This document shows positions 41,951 through 50,868 of a DNA stretch of 64,000 bases, piece by piece; position 1 is the stretch's first letter; each line of letters begins with the position of its first letter. The position numbers were made by a program, and so were the translations under genes. Below the pieces are notes generated by a model that was not told the origin of the DNA, did not search any database, and was given only the letters and a program-made list of their open reading frames with translations. Origin of the DNA: Hymenobacter sp. H14-R3 (GTDB lineage: Bacteria; Bacteroidota; Bacteroidia; Cytophagales; Hymenobacteraceae); assembly GCF_030063445.1 (NCBI RefSeq), contig NZ_JASITD010000002.1:78334-142333 (forward strand). Reading direction: 5' to 3'.

Positions 41951-42526
41951 ATGAAAACCCTCGTTCGCTGCCTCGTCCTTTTTCCCCTGCTGGCCCTGGC
42001 CGCCTGTTGCGCCAATACCCAGTGTAACCGCGACGACCTGCAAGCCGATTCGCTCTACCTAACGCTCAAAAGCGCCCCCGTCGGCGACAAAACCATCTTT
42101 ACCGAGACTGAGCTGGATACGGTGTACCTGCAGCGCTACAGCATCGCTGACTCCACGGTAATAACCGACCCGCAGCTCCTGATACGGGGCCAGCAACGCG
42201 ATGCCTCCATTATTGCCAAGCTCAAAGACGCCGGGCTAGATGCTAATACCCTTGTTATCAGTAATATCACGCCGTTTGCGCCCAGCACTACGGGCGGTAA
42301 GCTGAGCGACTATAATTACCTGCTCACCGTGCACGACGGAGCCAAGGGCTCGATGCTGTATAAGTTTCGGATAACCGACATTGTGTTGAAGGGTAATTAT
42401 GAGGCCGACGGCTGCTGCACCTATTACCACAACACGAAGAAAACTTTCAATGTCAATAAGGTATTCGAGCCCGCTACCGAAACTGATGGTAAGCCCATCG
42501 CCGTGACGCTGGCCAAACCTGGTTAA
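41951..42526 (+). CDS. Cys-rich hypothetical lipoprotein
   Basis: A 191-residue protein with a lipobox (FPLLALAACCANTQC, Cys19 or Cys20) and a mature domain of mainly beta character ending in GCCTYYHNTKKTFNVNKVF. The ATG at 41951 is chosen because an earlier frame start would precede the signal peptide with unrelated residues. Family unknown. Confidence 0.75.
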   Translation: MKTLVRCLVLFPLLALAACCANTQCNRDDLQADSLYLTLKSAPVGDKTIFTETELDTVYLQRYSIADSTVITDPQLLIRGQQRDASIIAKLKDAGLDANTLVISNITPFAPSTTGGKLSDYNYLLTVHDGAKGSMLYKFRITDIVLKGNYEADGCCTYYHNTKKTFNVNKVFEPATETDGKPIAVTLAKPG

Positions 42527-42601
42527 AGCCTTTGGCGAGCTTCATAACGTACTTATTGCGCGTAGTTTGCCCGCGCCTGTTTTCTGCTACTCCGCTGCTT
42601 T

Positions 42602-44980
42602 ATGCCTGCTTCCCTACTTGCCCCTGCGCCACCCGAAGCCCCGGCCGCGCCCCTGCCGGAGCCGGTAGCCGAGGCGCCCGCAGTTTTTTCTTTCGTTACG
42701 CACCTCAGCCTGGAGCCGCTCATCGAGTACTGGCAGGCGCGAGCCACTGATACCAACCTCGGCGTGGCCCGCCTGGCCCGCACCGTGCTGGAGCAAGTAG
42801 CCGATAACCTGGCCTGCCGGGGCGAGCTACCCGGCATTACGGCCCTCGACGAGTGCCCCGATGTGGTGGCCACGCTCATGCTAGCCGTGTTTCCGCCCGC
42901 TACTATGGCCACGGCCATCAGCGGGGCGGTGGCCCCGTTTCAGCGCCAAAGCTTCTACCACACGTCGCGCTTTGCCGAGATACTGCTGGGCCGCGACCGC
43001 ACCATCAAGCAGCCCCTCAACGTGGACCTGGCCATGCTGGAGGTGCACATGGCGCGCATGGCTTACCTGCTCATTCTGGTGCGCGAGTACGGGGCGGAAG
43101 CGCCCGGCCCGGACAACTTTATTTTTACCGTACCAGACTATAAGGTAGGTCTTTACCGGCACTACGGCGTGAGCTTTGATGCGGCATTTGTGCGGGTGCG
43201 GGTGGTGGGCGACAAGCCCGTGCTCACCCCCGAGCAGGTGCAACACCTGCTGCACAACCGCCACCGCCTCGACCTGTGGCGCAGCCTGCTGCCGGCCGAA
43301 CTGTTTGTGCTCGAAGGATTCCATCTGCTTCAGCTAGTGGATGTGACAAGCCAGGAAATATTGTCGGAGCTGAAGTATGACCTGCTGGAGCGCGACGTGC
43401 TGCAAGCCTCCGACCGCCTGGAGCAGATTCAGGAAAAGCTGCGGGTGCTTTTTGCCCGGCCGGCCCTGCAAGTAGGCATTGCCGCGTATGACGAGCGCAA
43501 AAAGGCCTTTGTGGATTTTGGGCGCAAAATCAACCACAGCTTTCTCACCAAGCATCTGCTTGGCCAGCAGTTAGAGGAAGAGTTTCGGCAGCTCTACGAG
43601 CGCCTGCTCACCGAGCGCCGCCCGCTGGTGCTCGAAGACGTGGCCACCGAGGAAGGCATTCCGGAGGGCCTGCGCCAGCAAATGCTGCGCATGGGCATTC
43701 ACTCGGCTATTTTGGCGCTGCTACCCTACGGCCCCGATACGGTGGGCCTGCTAGAGCTGGGCTCGCCCGATGCCAATAGCCTCGATGAGTTTGACCTAGA
43801 GCTGGTTAACCAGTTTTTGCCACTGTTTGCGGTGGCCGTGAAGCGCAACGCCGAAGACCTGGAAACCCGCATCCAGGCCGTTGTTAAAGAGCGCTTTACC
43901 GCCATTCACCCCACCATGGAGTGGCGCTTTAATGACGCGGCGCGCCGCCTGCTGGCCCGCCAGGAAGACGGCAACCGCCAGGCCGAAATGGAGGCCATCG
44001 TGTTTGAGGAAGTGTACCCGCTGCACGGCTCCTGCGATATTCGGGGCAGCAGCGTGGCCCGCAACGAGGCCGTGCAGGGCGACCTCATTGAGCACCTCAC
44101 GCTGGCCAACCGGGTGCTCAAAAAGGCGTCCGACTTTCAGCAGCTACCGATATTAGATGAGCTTAAGTTTTACGTTACCAAGAACTTGCGCCGCCTGCGC
44201 CAAGGCATTATCAGCGGCGACGAGGTGAGCATCTACGACTCGCTGCGCACCGAGGTAGAGCCGCTGTTTGAGTACCTGGCCCAAAACAACGTGGAGCTGC
44301 GGCCCACCATCGCCGCCTACTGGCAGCAGATAGACCCCCGCCTGGGTATTCTGTACCACCGCCGCCGCGACTTTGAGCAGAGCGTAACGCGCCTTAACGA
44401 CGCCATCAGCGACTACCTCGACGAGGAGGAGGACAAGGCCCAGCTCATGTTTCCGCACTACTTCCAGCGCTTCAAAACCGATGGCGTGGAATATAACATT
44501 TACGTGGGTGGCAGCTTGGTGCAGGACAAGCCCTTCGACCTGGTTTTTCTTAAAAACCTGCGTCTCTGGCAATTACTAGTGATGGTGGAAATCACGCGCC
44601 GCACCCACGCCCTCAAGGCCGAGCTGCCCGTGCCCCTCGACACCACCCAGCTCATCCTCATTCACTCGCAGTCGCTGAGCATCCGCTTCCGGCAAGACGA
44701 GCGCCAGTTCGACGTCGATGGCGCGTATAACATTCGGTATGAGATAATTAAGAAGCGCATCGACAAGGCTACCGTACTGGGCACCGGCGAGCGCCTCACC
44801 CAGCCCGGCCAGCTGGCCCTGGTGTACGCCCAGCCCCGCGACGCCACCGAATACCTCGAATACATCGATTACCTGCAAGACCGCAACCTGCTAATGCCCG
44901 AGGTGGAAGAGCTGGAGCTGGAAGAATTGCAGGGCGTGAAAGGCTTGCTGGCGCTGCGCGTAACGGTGAAAATTAATTAA
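42602..44980 (+). CDS. Large GAF-domain protein of unknown function
   Basis: A 792-residue cytosolic protein without signal peptide. The N-terminal third is helical and unassigned. A GAF-like domain is visible at about 300-430 (LYERLLTERRPLVLEDVATEEGIPEGLRQQ, ILALLPYGPDTVGLLELGSP). The C-terminal half has FKTDGVEYNIYVGGSLVQDKPFDLVFLKNLRLWQ and a region rich in acidic residues. No kinase, cyclase or DNA-binding domain is seen. It may sense a small ligand, but the output is not evident. Its end overlaps the convergent PAP2 gene by 8 bases. Confidence 0.75.
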   Translation: MPASLLAPAPPEAPAAPLPEPVAEAPAVFSFVTHLSLEPLIEYWQARATDTNLGVARLARTVLEQVADNLACRGELPGITALDECPDVVATLMLAVFPPATMATAISGAVAPFQRQSFYHTSRFAEILLGRDRTIKQPLNVDLAMLEVHMARMAYLLILVREYGAEAPGPDNFIFTVPDYKVGLYRHYGVSFDAAFVRVRVVGDKPVLTPEQVQHLLHNRHRLDLWRSLLPAELFVLEGFHLLQLVDVTSQEILSELKYDLLERDVLQASDRLEQIQEKLRVLFARPALQVGIAAYDERKKAFVDFGRKINHSFLTKHLLGQQLEEEFRQLYERLLTERRPLVLEDVATEEGIPEGLRQQMLRMGIHSAILALLPYGPDTVGLLELGSPDANSLDEFDLELVNQFLPLFAVAVKRNAEDLETRIQAVVKERFTAIHPTMEWRFNDAARRLLARQEDGNRQAEMEAIVFEEVYPLHGSCDIRGSSVARNEAVQGDLIEHLTLANRVLKKASDFQQLPILDELKFYVTKNLRRLRQGIISGDEVSIYDSLRTEVEPLFEYLAQNNVELRPTIAAYWQQIDPRLGILYHRRRDFEQSVTRLNDAISDYLDEEEDKAQLMFPHYFQRFKTDGVEYNIYVGGSLVQDKPFDLVFLKNLRLWQLLVMVEITRRTHALKAELPVPLDTTQLILIHSQSLSIRFRQDERQFDVDGAYNIRYEIIKKRIDKATVLGTGERLTQPGQLALVYAQPRDATEYLEYIDYLQDRNLLMPEVEELELEELQGVKGLLALRVTVKIN

Positions 44981-45707
44981 AATTACCAATCGCCTCCTCG
45001 GCCGCCCCCTTCTCTTTCCAAAACAGCTGGATACCGGTGCGCAGCAGCACCAGCCATGCCGCTCCACCGCAGAAGCCCGCCACCACATCGGTGGGGTAAT
45101 GCACGTGAAAATACACCCGCGTGAGGCCAATGAGCAGGGCAAAGCCTACCAACGCCGCAGCCACGCCCCAACGCGCGCGGTACTGCACCACCAGCCAGGC
45201 CAGGCAGCCGTAGTAAGCCACGCCCATCATGGCGTGGCCGCTCGGAAAGCTCAGGCCGTACTGGTAAAAGAGGGCCGTGCTGGGCCGGTCGCGGTGAAAC
45301 CAGAGCTTTAGCAGCGCGTTGAGCAATATGCCCCCGGCCATCGACAGGAGCAGCTCTATGGCGTAGCGCCCGTAGCCGCTTCGGTACAGTAGCAACGGCA
45401 CCAGGATGCTGGCGGGCACAAAAAACTTAACTGAGCCAAAGAACGTGATAGTCTGCATCACCCCGTACGTCCAGGGCTGGGCGGCACGCAGGCGGTCCAT
45501 TTGGGCAAAGCCCCAGTCATCGAACACCTCCGAGTGCTCGCGAAATATTACCCGCGTGAGGTAGAAAAACAGCCCAAACGTCAGCACGAAAACCACCGCG
45601 CCAATCAGTACTTCGGCCGTGAGCAGGCCCGCCACGCCCGCCGTACGCGAGGCCGGCGTAGAGGCCGGCGAATCGGGTGGAACAAGGGGAACAGGCATGG
45701 CGGGCAA
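44973..45707 (-). CDS. PAP2 superfamily membrane phosphatase
   Basis: The 244-residue membrane protein has about six membrane helices and the three PAP2 catalytic motifs: KLWFHRDRPS, SFPSGHAMMG and RVYFHVHYPTDVVAG. Members dephosphorylate lipid phosphates such as phosphatidate or undecaprenyl pyrophosphate at the outer face of the inner membrane; the lipid substrate here is not known. The N-terminal 25 residues are polar and extend before the first helix. Confidence 0.93.
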   Translation of the reverse strand: MPAMPVPLVPPDSPASTPASRTAGVAGLLTAEVLIGAVVFVLTFGLFFYLTRVIFREHSEVFDDWGFAQMDRLRAAQPWTYGVMQTITFFGSVKFFVPASILVPLLLYRSGYGRYAIELLLSMAGGILLNALLKLWFHRDRPSTALFYQYGLSFPSGHAMMGVAYYGCLAWLVVQYRARWGVAAALVGFALLIGLTRVYFHVHYPTDVVAGFCGGAAWLVLLRTGIQLFWKEKGAAEEAIGNFN

Positions 45708-45800
45708 CTAACAGAGAACTTCCTTGAACGGGTTTTTTTCAGGATTGGCTGCCCCGCTGGTACTCCGCAGCCCGCTATGGGCGCTGGCCACGGCCCAATA

Positions 45801-45833
45801 AAAAAGCCAGCCCGTTGCGGGGCTGGCTTTTTT
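45801..45833. terminator. Rho-independent terminator downstream of tRNA-Leu
   Basis: AAAAAGCCAGCCC pairs with GGGCTGGCTTTTTT around a 6-base loop. It serves the tRNA on the minus strand (A-run read as U-tract). Confidence 0.85.
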
Positions 45834-45847
45834 ACTCAGGATAATCG

Positions 45848-45929
45848 TGCGCTCGGGGAGACTCGAACTCCCACACCTTGCGGAACTGCCGCCTGAAGAC
45901 AGCGCGTCTACCAATTTCGCCACAAGCGC
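45848..45929 (-). tRNA. tRNA-Leu(CAG)
   Basis: The 82-base sequence folds as a long-variable-arm tRNA: acceptor GCGCTTG with CGAGCGC, D-loop AATTGGTAGACGC, anticodon stem CTGTC-TTCAGGC-GGCAG with anticodon CAG, and T-arm GGGAG-TTCGAGT-CTCCC. The discriminator base is A and CCA is not encoded. It is the only complete tRNA in the window. Confidence 0.93.
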
Positions 45930-46169
45930 AAACGAGTCTCAAAAATCGGGCCGCCCGGTCGGCGGTTGCTTTTGATGCTGCAAAGATAGGGGCTTCTTTC
46001 GGCTTTATGCAAGCATAACCTTGCATTTTTAGGTAGGCAGTGAGCGGCCCGGAAGCCGGAAAATTGTCTTTCAGCTACTTGCGTGCCCATTTATTTTTCG
46101 GAGCGAATACTTTACCCAGCCTTTTGCCGCGGTTGCCCGCAACTTGCCGGCTCATTCACCACGTTTTTA

Positions 46170-46856
46170 ATGGCTGCTTCTGCCCACCCCACTCCTACCG
46201 GCCAGCCGGCCGCCGACTTTGGGCCAGCGGCCAGCTTCTACGACGCACTGGCGGGGCTGGCGTTTGGGGGAGCACTGCGGCGGGCGCAGCGCGCCACGCT
46301 GGCGGCGGGGCTACCACCCGGCCCGGCCCCGCGCGTGCTGGTGCTGGGCGGCGGCGCGGGCTGGGTGCTCACCGAAATCTGGCGGCAGCGGCCCCAGGCC
46401 CAGGTACTGTACCTCGAAACCTCGGCGGCCATGCTGGCACGCACCCGCGCCCGGCTACTGCGGCACCCCGCCCCGCCCGGCGCGGCCGTGGAACTGCGCC
46501 AGGGCAGCGAAGCTGCCCTGCGGCCCGGCGAGCAGTTTGATGTTATCGTGACGTTTTTCGTGCTAGACTGCTTTGAGGCGGCGGCGCTGCCGGGGGCGCT
46601 GGCGCGCCTGCAAGCCGCCCGGCAGCCGGGCGCGCCGTGGCTAGTAACTGACTTCCGGCCAGCGCAACGCGGCTGGCGGCACTGGCTGCTGGCGGCCATG
46701 TACGTCTTCTTTGGCCTAGCGGTGGGCCTGCGGGTGCGGCAGATGCCACCCTGGCCGGCCGAGCTAGCCAAACTGGGCCTGGTAGCTGGCTGGGAGCACC
46801 GATTTTTTGGCGGCGCAATGGCGGGGCTGGTCCTGCACAATGCTCGCCCAGCCTAG
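46170..46856 (+). CDS. SAM-dependent methyltransferase, class I
   Basis: The 228-residue protein has the Rossmann SAM motif VLVLGGGAGWVLTEI (about 50-64), the acidic post-II residue in VLYLETSAAMLARTRARLL and the FDVIVTFFVLDCFEAAALPGALARL motif, followed by WLVTDFRP. This fits small-molecule class I methyltransferases; the substrate is unknown. The ATG at 46170 is chosen because the upstream frame starts before any methyltransferase-like sequence. A weakly hydrophobic stretch (HWLLAAMYVFFGLAVGL) may associate with membranes. Confidence 0.88.
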   Translation: MAASAHPTPTGQPAADFGPAASFYDALAGLAFGGALRRAQRATLAAGLPPGPAPRVLVLGGGAGWVLTEIWRQRPQAQVLYLETSAAMLARTRARLLRHPAPPGAAVELRQGSEAALRPGEQFDVIVTFFVLDCFEAAALPGALARLQAARQPGAPWLVTDFRPAQRGWRHWLLAAMYVFFGLAVGLRVRQMPPWPAELAKLGLVAGWEHRFFGGAMAGLVLHNARPA

Positions 46857-46877
46857 CGCAATCACCAAATCAGGGTA

Positions 46878-46910
46878 GTTGCCTCAGTCCGCCGGCGCAG
46901 CCGGCCGACC
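46878..46910. repeat. Single arm of the GCAGCCGGCC repeat family
   Basis: The 33-base segment beginning GTTGCCTCAGTCCGCCGGCG matches the left arm of the palindrome at 62188-62296 at 26 of 33 positions. The inverted partner is absent, so it may be a half-copy. Confidence 0.6.
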
Positions 46911-46988
46911 GGTGCAACTAGCCTGACTCTGGGAACCGTAGCGAGAAATAGTTGGCCTGCAACCCCGCTTTTAGCGCCGGTTTGCGCT

Positions 46989-46996
46989 TTACTTTG
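46989..46996 (+). promoter_or_regulatory. Candidate -7 box (TTACTTTG) for the M61 peptidase gene
   Basis: A near match to TAnnTTTG about 62 bases before the peptidase start; one position deviates from consensus, so the call is weak. Confidence 0.35.
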
Positions 46997-47058
46997 CATC
47001 GCCTATAGGTGCGTCGCACCCTTTAAAGATACAATTTAGCATTATTCAACTCCTTTTT

Positions 47059-48942
47059 ATGAAAAAACTTCTTACCAGCGGGTCGTTATCGGGTTTAGGG
47101 CTGGTATTGCTCCCTAGCCTAGCCCTGGCGCAGGGGGCCGGCGCGGGGCCGGCCGTGCGCTACGCAGTTACTTTTCCGAATGCCGTGCACCACGAAGCAC
47201 GCATTGCAGCTACGTTTGCGGGCCTGCCAGCGGGCCAGAAGCTGGTGGTGCGCATGGCGCGCTCGTCGCCGGGCCGCTACGCGCTGCACGATTTTGTGAA
47301 GAACGTGTACTATACTGTGGCCACCGATGGCGCGGGCAAGCTGCTACCCATTACCCGGCCCGACCCCTATTCGTGGGAGGTGACGCCGGGGGCCGACGGC
47401 ACGGTACAGTTCAATTATACGCTTTACGGCGACCGCACCGATGGCACGTTTGCGGGCATCGACCAGCAGCACGCGCACCTCAACATGCCGGCCACGTTTT
47501 GCTACGCGCAGGGCCTCGAAAACCGGGCGGCCGAAGTGAAGTTTGAGCTACCCGCCAACTGGAAGGCCGCCACTCAGCTGCGCGCCAGCGGCACGGACAA
47601 AGCCACGTTTACCGCGCCCAACCTTCAGTACTTTATGGATAGCCCGGTGGTGCTGGGCGCACCGCAGTTTTTGCACGCCTGGCAGGATGGCGGCCGCAAC
47701 TTCGAGATGGCGACCTACTACAACGGCACCGCCACTGAGGTTGATGCCTTCGTGAAAAAGACCCAGAAAGTAGTGCGCGAGGCCGCCGGCGTGTTCAACG
47801 GCGAACTGCCGCAGTTCGATTTTGGCAAGTACACCTTTTTGGGCGATTACCTACCCCAAGCGAGCGGCGACGGCATGGAGCACCGCAACTCGACCTCGCT
47901 CACCTCGCCGCTGCCCCTGCGCGAGGAAGGTGCCCTGCGCAACCTGGGCACCGTGTCGCACGAGTTTTTCCACGCCTACAACACGGAGCGCATTCGCGCC
48001 CAGGGCTTGGAGCCTTTTGATTTTCAGCGCGTTAATATGAGCGATGCGCTCTGGTTTGGCGAAGGTTTTACGCAGTACTACGGCGAGCTGGTGCTGCGCC
48101 GGGCGGGTTTTTACGACGACGAGCAGTTCTTCGAAAAGATAAGCTCCTGGGTGAATGCCCGCCTCAACTCGCCGGGCGCGCGCTTTACCTCGCCCGTGGA
48201 GATGAGCCGCCAGGCCGCCTTCACCGACGCGGCCGTGTCGATAGACCCCACCAACCGCAACAATACCTACCTATCGTACTACGTGCAGGGCGCGGGCCTG
48301 GCCTTGGTACTCGATTTGCAGCTGCGCCAGCGCTACCGCACTTCGCTCGACAAGTACATGCAAGCCATGTGGCAGGAGTTTGGCAAAGACCAGACGCCCG
48401 GCCTGGCCCCCGCCAAAACCTACACCGTGGCCGACTTGCAGCGCGTGCTGGGCACCGTAGCCAAGGATACGGCCTTTGCCGGCTCGTTTTTCCGGCGCTA
48501 TATCTACGGCCACGAGGCCCCGCGCTTCGGCGAAAACCTAGCCACGATGGGCCTGGCCGTGGTGCCCGTGAAGGCGCTGGCCGCCGCCCTGCCCCGCCAG
48601 GTAGAGTTTGACGAGGAAGGCCGCTGCATTCTGGTGCGCAACACCACCATCGGCTCGGGTCTCTACAAGGCCGGCATCGACCGGGGCGACCAGATTGTGA
48701 CCCTCGACGGCGTAAAAGTCGATAACATGGAAACCCTCGAAGGCATCATGCGCAAGCACACGCCCGCCGACCTCGTGCCCGTGCGCGTGCGCAACCGCGC
48801 CGGCCAGGAGCGCGCCGTGCAGGTAGTGCTCACCGAGGATACCAACGTGCAGGTGCAGGGCATGGAAAGCGTGGACAAAATGACCGCCACCCCCGCCCAA
48901 AAGGAGCAGCGCGCCGCCTGGCTGGCCAGCGCCGCCAAGTAA
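47059..48942 (+). CDS. M61 family metallopeptidase with PDZ domain
   Basis: The 627-residue exported protein has a signal peptide (LSGLGLVLLPSLALAQG), the M61 N-terminal beta domain (SSPGRYALHDFVKNVY; YTLYGDRTDGTFAGID) and the zinc site HEFFH at residues 301-305, with a distal Glu in DALWFGEGFTQYY. A PDZ domain lies at about 525-610 (GLYKAGIDRGDQIVTLDGVKV). It belongs to glycyl aminopeptidase-type M61 enzymes and is probably periplasmic. It stands alone with a terminator. Confidence 0.94.
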   Translation: MKKLLTSGSLSGLGLVLLPSLALAQGAGAGPAVRYAVTFPNAVHHEARIAATFAGLPAGQKLVVRMARSSPGRYALHDFVKNVYYTVATDGAGKLLPITRPDPYSWEVTPGADGTVQFNYTLYGDRTDGTFAGIDQQHAHLNMPATFCYAQGLENRAAEVKFELPANWKAATQLRASGTDKATFTAPNLQYFMDSPVVLGAPQFLHAWQDGGRNFEMATYYNGTATEVDAFVKKTQKVVREAAGVFNGELPQFDFGKYTFLGDYLPQASGDGMEHRNSTSLTSPLPLREEGALRNLGTVSHEFFHAYNTERIRAQGLEPFDFQRVNMSDALWFGEGFTQYYGELVLRRAGFYDDEQFFEKISSWVNARLNSPGARFTSPVEMSRQAAFTDAAVSIDPTNRNNTYLSYYVQGAGLALVLDLQLRQRYRTSLDKYMQAMWQEFGKDQTPGLAPAKTYTVADLQRVLGTVAKDTAFAGSFFRRYIYGHEAPRFGENLATMGLAVVPVKALAAALPRQVEFDEEGRCILVRNTTIGSGLYKAGIDRGDQIVTLDGVKVDNMETLEGIMRKHTPADLVPVRVRNRAGQERAVQVVLTEDTNVQVQGMESVDKMTATPAQKEQRAAWLASAAK

Positions 48943-48960
48943 GCCTTTTTACCCTTTGAT

Positions 48961-49004
48961 AAAAGCCCCTTGCTTTCGGCGTGCCGAAGGCAGGGGGCTT
49001 TTTG
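48961..49004 (+). terminator. Terminator after the M61 gene
   Basis: AAAAGCCCC... pairs with GGGGGCTTTTT through the stem CTTTCGGC / GCCGAAGG, followed by TTTTTGG. Confidence 0.8.
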
Positions 49005-49124
49005 GTGCCGATTGGGGGAGGCGCTGGCGCATTCTGGCAGCAGTAGTGTAATGCCGCGGCAGGTTTGGCGATACACCGGGCGGCTGCCGGCCCACTTGCT
49101 TTTCCGCCCGCGCGCTACTTGCTC

Positions 49125-49805
49125 ATGGAAATTTTTGATAATCTGGCCAAGGCGGCTAAGGGCTTTTTTGTAGAGCCGGGAAACGAAACCCTTGTTAATA
49201 AGCTTGTTACCAATCCTGCCCGGGCCAACACGGGCCCAGCGTTCGCCGCACCCGAGGCCACCGGGCTACCCGTTACTGGCCAGGCCGAACAGCGCCACCT
49301 CGACCACGTTGCCGGGCTGCTGGCCGGCGATGGCAAGGACTTTCCGGCCTACCTGAAAGTGGTGAAGAGCCTGGCGGCGGCGGGCCTGAACGGCCCCATG
49401 CTCTACCAGACCTCCTTCAATGCCTTCTCAGCCGTGAACGGGGCCACCGTACCGGGCCTGCTGACCTCCGCCGGCCAGTTTGAGGCAGCCCTGGCCGCCG
49501 ACCGCGACCACGTGCTGGCGCGCCACCGCGAGAAGCTGGGCGAGGCCGTGGGCCCCGGCGCGCCCGGCCCCCTGGTGCAGCTGGCCGAGCAGGAACGCCA
49601 GCTGGCTGCCGACCTGGCCACCCTCAGCCAGCAATTGCAAGCCAAGCAACAGCAACTGGCCGATACCCAGCGGCAGCTAGCCGCCGAGCGCCAAAAAACT
49701 CAGGTTGCGCTGGCTAGCTACGAACTGGCGCAGTCCACGGCGCTGGCCGAGCTGCAAGCCCACCGCAAAGCGGCGGAAGGCTTTTTGATTAATAATAGCA
49801 AGTAA
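49125..49805 (+). CDS. Coiled-coil hypothetical protein
   Basis: A 226-residue protein starting MEIFDNLAKAAKGFFVEPGN. The second half (about 155-215) is a long Gln-rich helix (LAEQERQLAADLATLSQQLQ) with heptad-like spacing, so it is probably an oligomerising coiled coil. The region before it is helical and unassigned. The start at 49125 is preferred over an upstream ATG that adds Arg/Pro-rich residues. No domain family recognised. Confidence 0.7.
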   Translation: MEIFDNLAKAAKGFFVEPGNETLVNKLVTNPARANTGPAFAAPEATGLPVTGQAEQRHLDHVAGLLAGDGKDFPAYLKVVKSLAAAGLNGPMLYQTSFNAFSAVNGATVPGLLTSAGQFEAALAADRDHVLARHREKLGEAVGPGAPGPLVQLAEQERQLAADLATLSQQLQAKQQQLADTQRQLAAERQKTQVALASYELAQSTALAELQAHRKAAEGFLINNSK

Positions 49806-49831
49806 CTGTTAGTCAAGTTTTTATAAAAAAT

Positions 49832-49916
49832 AACGTCCTGCTGAATAAAGTGAAGCATTTCGCTCGCATTGTTGAATGAGGCGAGCGCGATGCTTCGCTG
49901 CATTCAGCAGGACGTT
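49832..49916. repeat. Nested palindrome, CGTCCTGCTGAAT with GAAGCAT core
   Basis: Outer arms AACGTCCTGCTGAAT (49832-49846) are repeated in inverse at 49902-49916. Inner arms GAAGCATTTCGCTCGC (49852-49867) pair with 49881-49896 with one mismatch. It sits between the coiled-coil gene and the BI-1 gene. A diverged relative is at 54347-54394. Confidence 0.88.
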
Positions 49917-49962
49917 CTTGTTGCTGCTACTTACTGCTACGCAAAGCTGACGTTCTTTCGCG

Positions 49963-49999
49963 AAAAAGGCCACGCCCAAATTTTGGGCGCGGCCTTTTA
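49963..49999. terminator. Terminator of the BI-1 gene
   Basis: AAAAAGGCC-CGCCCAAA pairs with its inverse up to GGCCTTTT, with an A/T-rich centre, directly downstream of the minus-strand BI-1 gene. Confidence 0.75.
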
Positions 50000-50019
50000 A
50001 CTAACTGATTACTTGCAGC

Positions 50020-50748
50020 CTAACGGCGACGACCGAAGAAGCGCAGCAGGAATAAGAACAGATTCACAAAGTCGAGGTACAGCGTGAGGGCACCCAGGAT
50101 GGACGCCTTGTCGTGCACATCCTCGCCTTCGGTTACGCCCAGGAAGGCCAGCTGCTTGAGCTTCTGCGTATCGTAGGCGGCGAGGGCGGTGAAGAGGATG
50201 ACGCCGATGAACGACACAAGCAGATTCAACGTCGAATTACCCCAGAACATGTTGACTACCATGGCGATAACCAGGCCGATTAGAGCCATGCTCAGCAGCT
50301 TGCCCCAGCCCGACAGGTCCGACTTGGTGAAGTAGCCGAAGGCGCTCATCACCCCAAACATAATGGCCGTGGTGAAGAAGGTGGAGGCGATGGAGCTGGC
50401 CGTGTAGGCCAAGAATATCACACTCAGCGTGAGGCCATTAAGTAGCGCGTAGCCGATGAAAGCAGCCTGCACCTGCGTGCGGCTCCACTGAAAGATGCGG
50501 GCCGATAGGAAGCCCACAATCACCAGCTCCAGGATGATGAGGCCGAAGAACACGAACTTGGTACCGAAGATAAAATCGGTGATGGCGGGCGTGCCGGCGG
50601 CAAACATGGCCACGCCCCCGGTGAGGGCCAGGCCGGCGGCCATCCAGCCGTAGACTTGGGCAAAGAAATTGGCCTGAATCCGGGCGGCATCCTCAGCGGA
50701 GAGCTGATGGGCAGTGGACCGGCCGGGCGAAAATTGGTTATCGCTCAT
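50020..50748 (-). CDS. Bax inhibitor-1 / YccA family membrane protein
   Basis: The 242-residue protein has a polar N-terminus (MSDNQFSPGRSTAHQLSAED) and seven membrane segments. The family motifs are QVYGWMAAGLALTGGVAMFA, the central YTASSIASTFFTTAIMFGVMSAFGY and a C-terminal VILFTALAAYDTQKLKQLAF with the paired acidic residues of the family's pH-sensitive calcium leak. The role in bacteria is not settled; YccA-like members protect against excess FtsH action. It has its own terminator. Confidence 0.95.
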   Translation of the reverse strand: MSDNQFSPGRSTAHQLSAEDAARIQANFFAQVYGWMAAGLALTGGVAMFAAGTPAITDFIFGTKFVFFGLIILELVIVGFLSARIFQWSRTQVQAAFIGYALLNGLTLSVIFLAYTASSIASTFFTTAIMFGVMSAFGYFTKSDLSGWGKLLSMALIGLVIAMVVNMFWGNSTLNLLVSFIGVILFTALAAYDTQKLKQLAFLGVTEGEDVHDKASILGALTLYLDFVNLFLFLLRFFGRRR

Positions 50749-50868
50749 GAAAAAAGGTAGTTAGGCAGATGAAAGGCGTTGTGCAGCTCAACTTACGAAC
50801 TTTGGCCGACAACGACGGTACTATAACAACTTTGCGGCCGATTTGTGCCATTTGCTTTGCCTGCCTTT

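Noticed and set aside
45708..46026. Small open frames over the tRNA-Leu region.
   Set aside because: They are antisense or sense readings of the tRNA and its flanks, a common false call.
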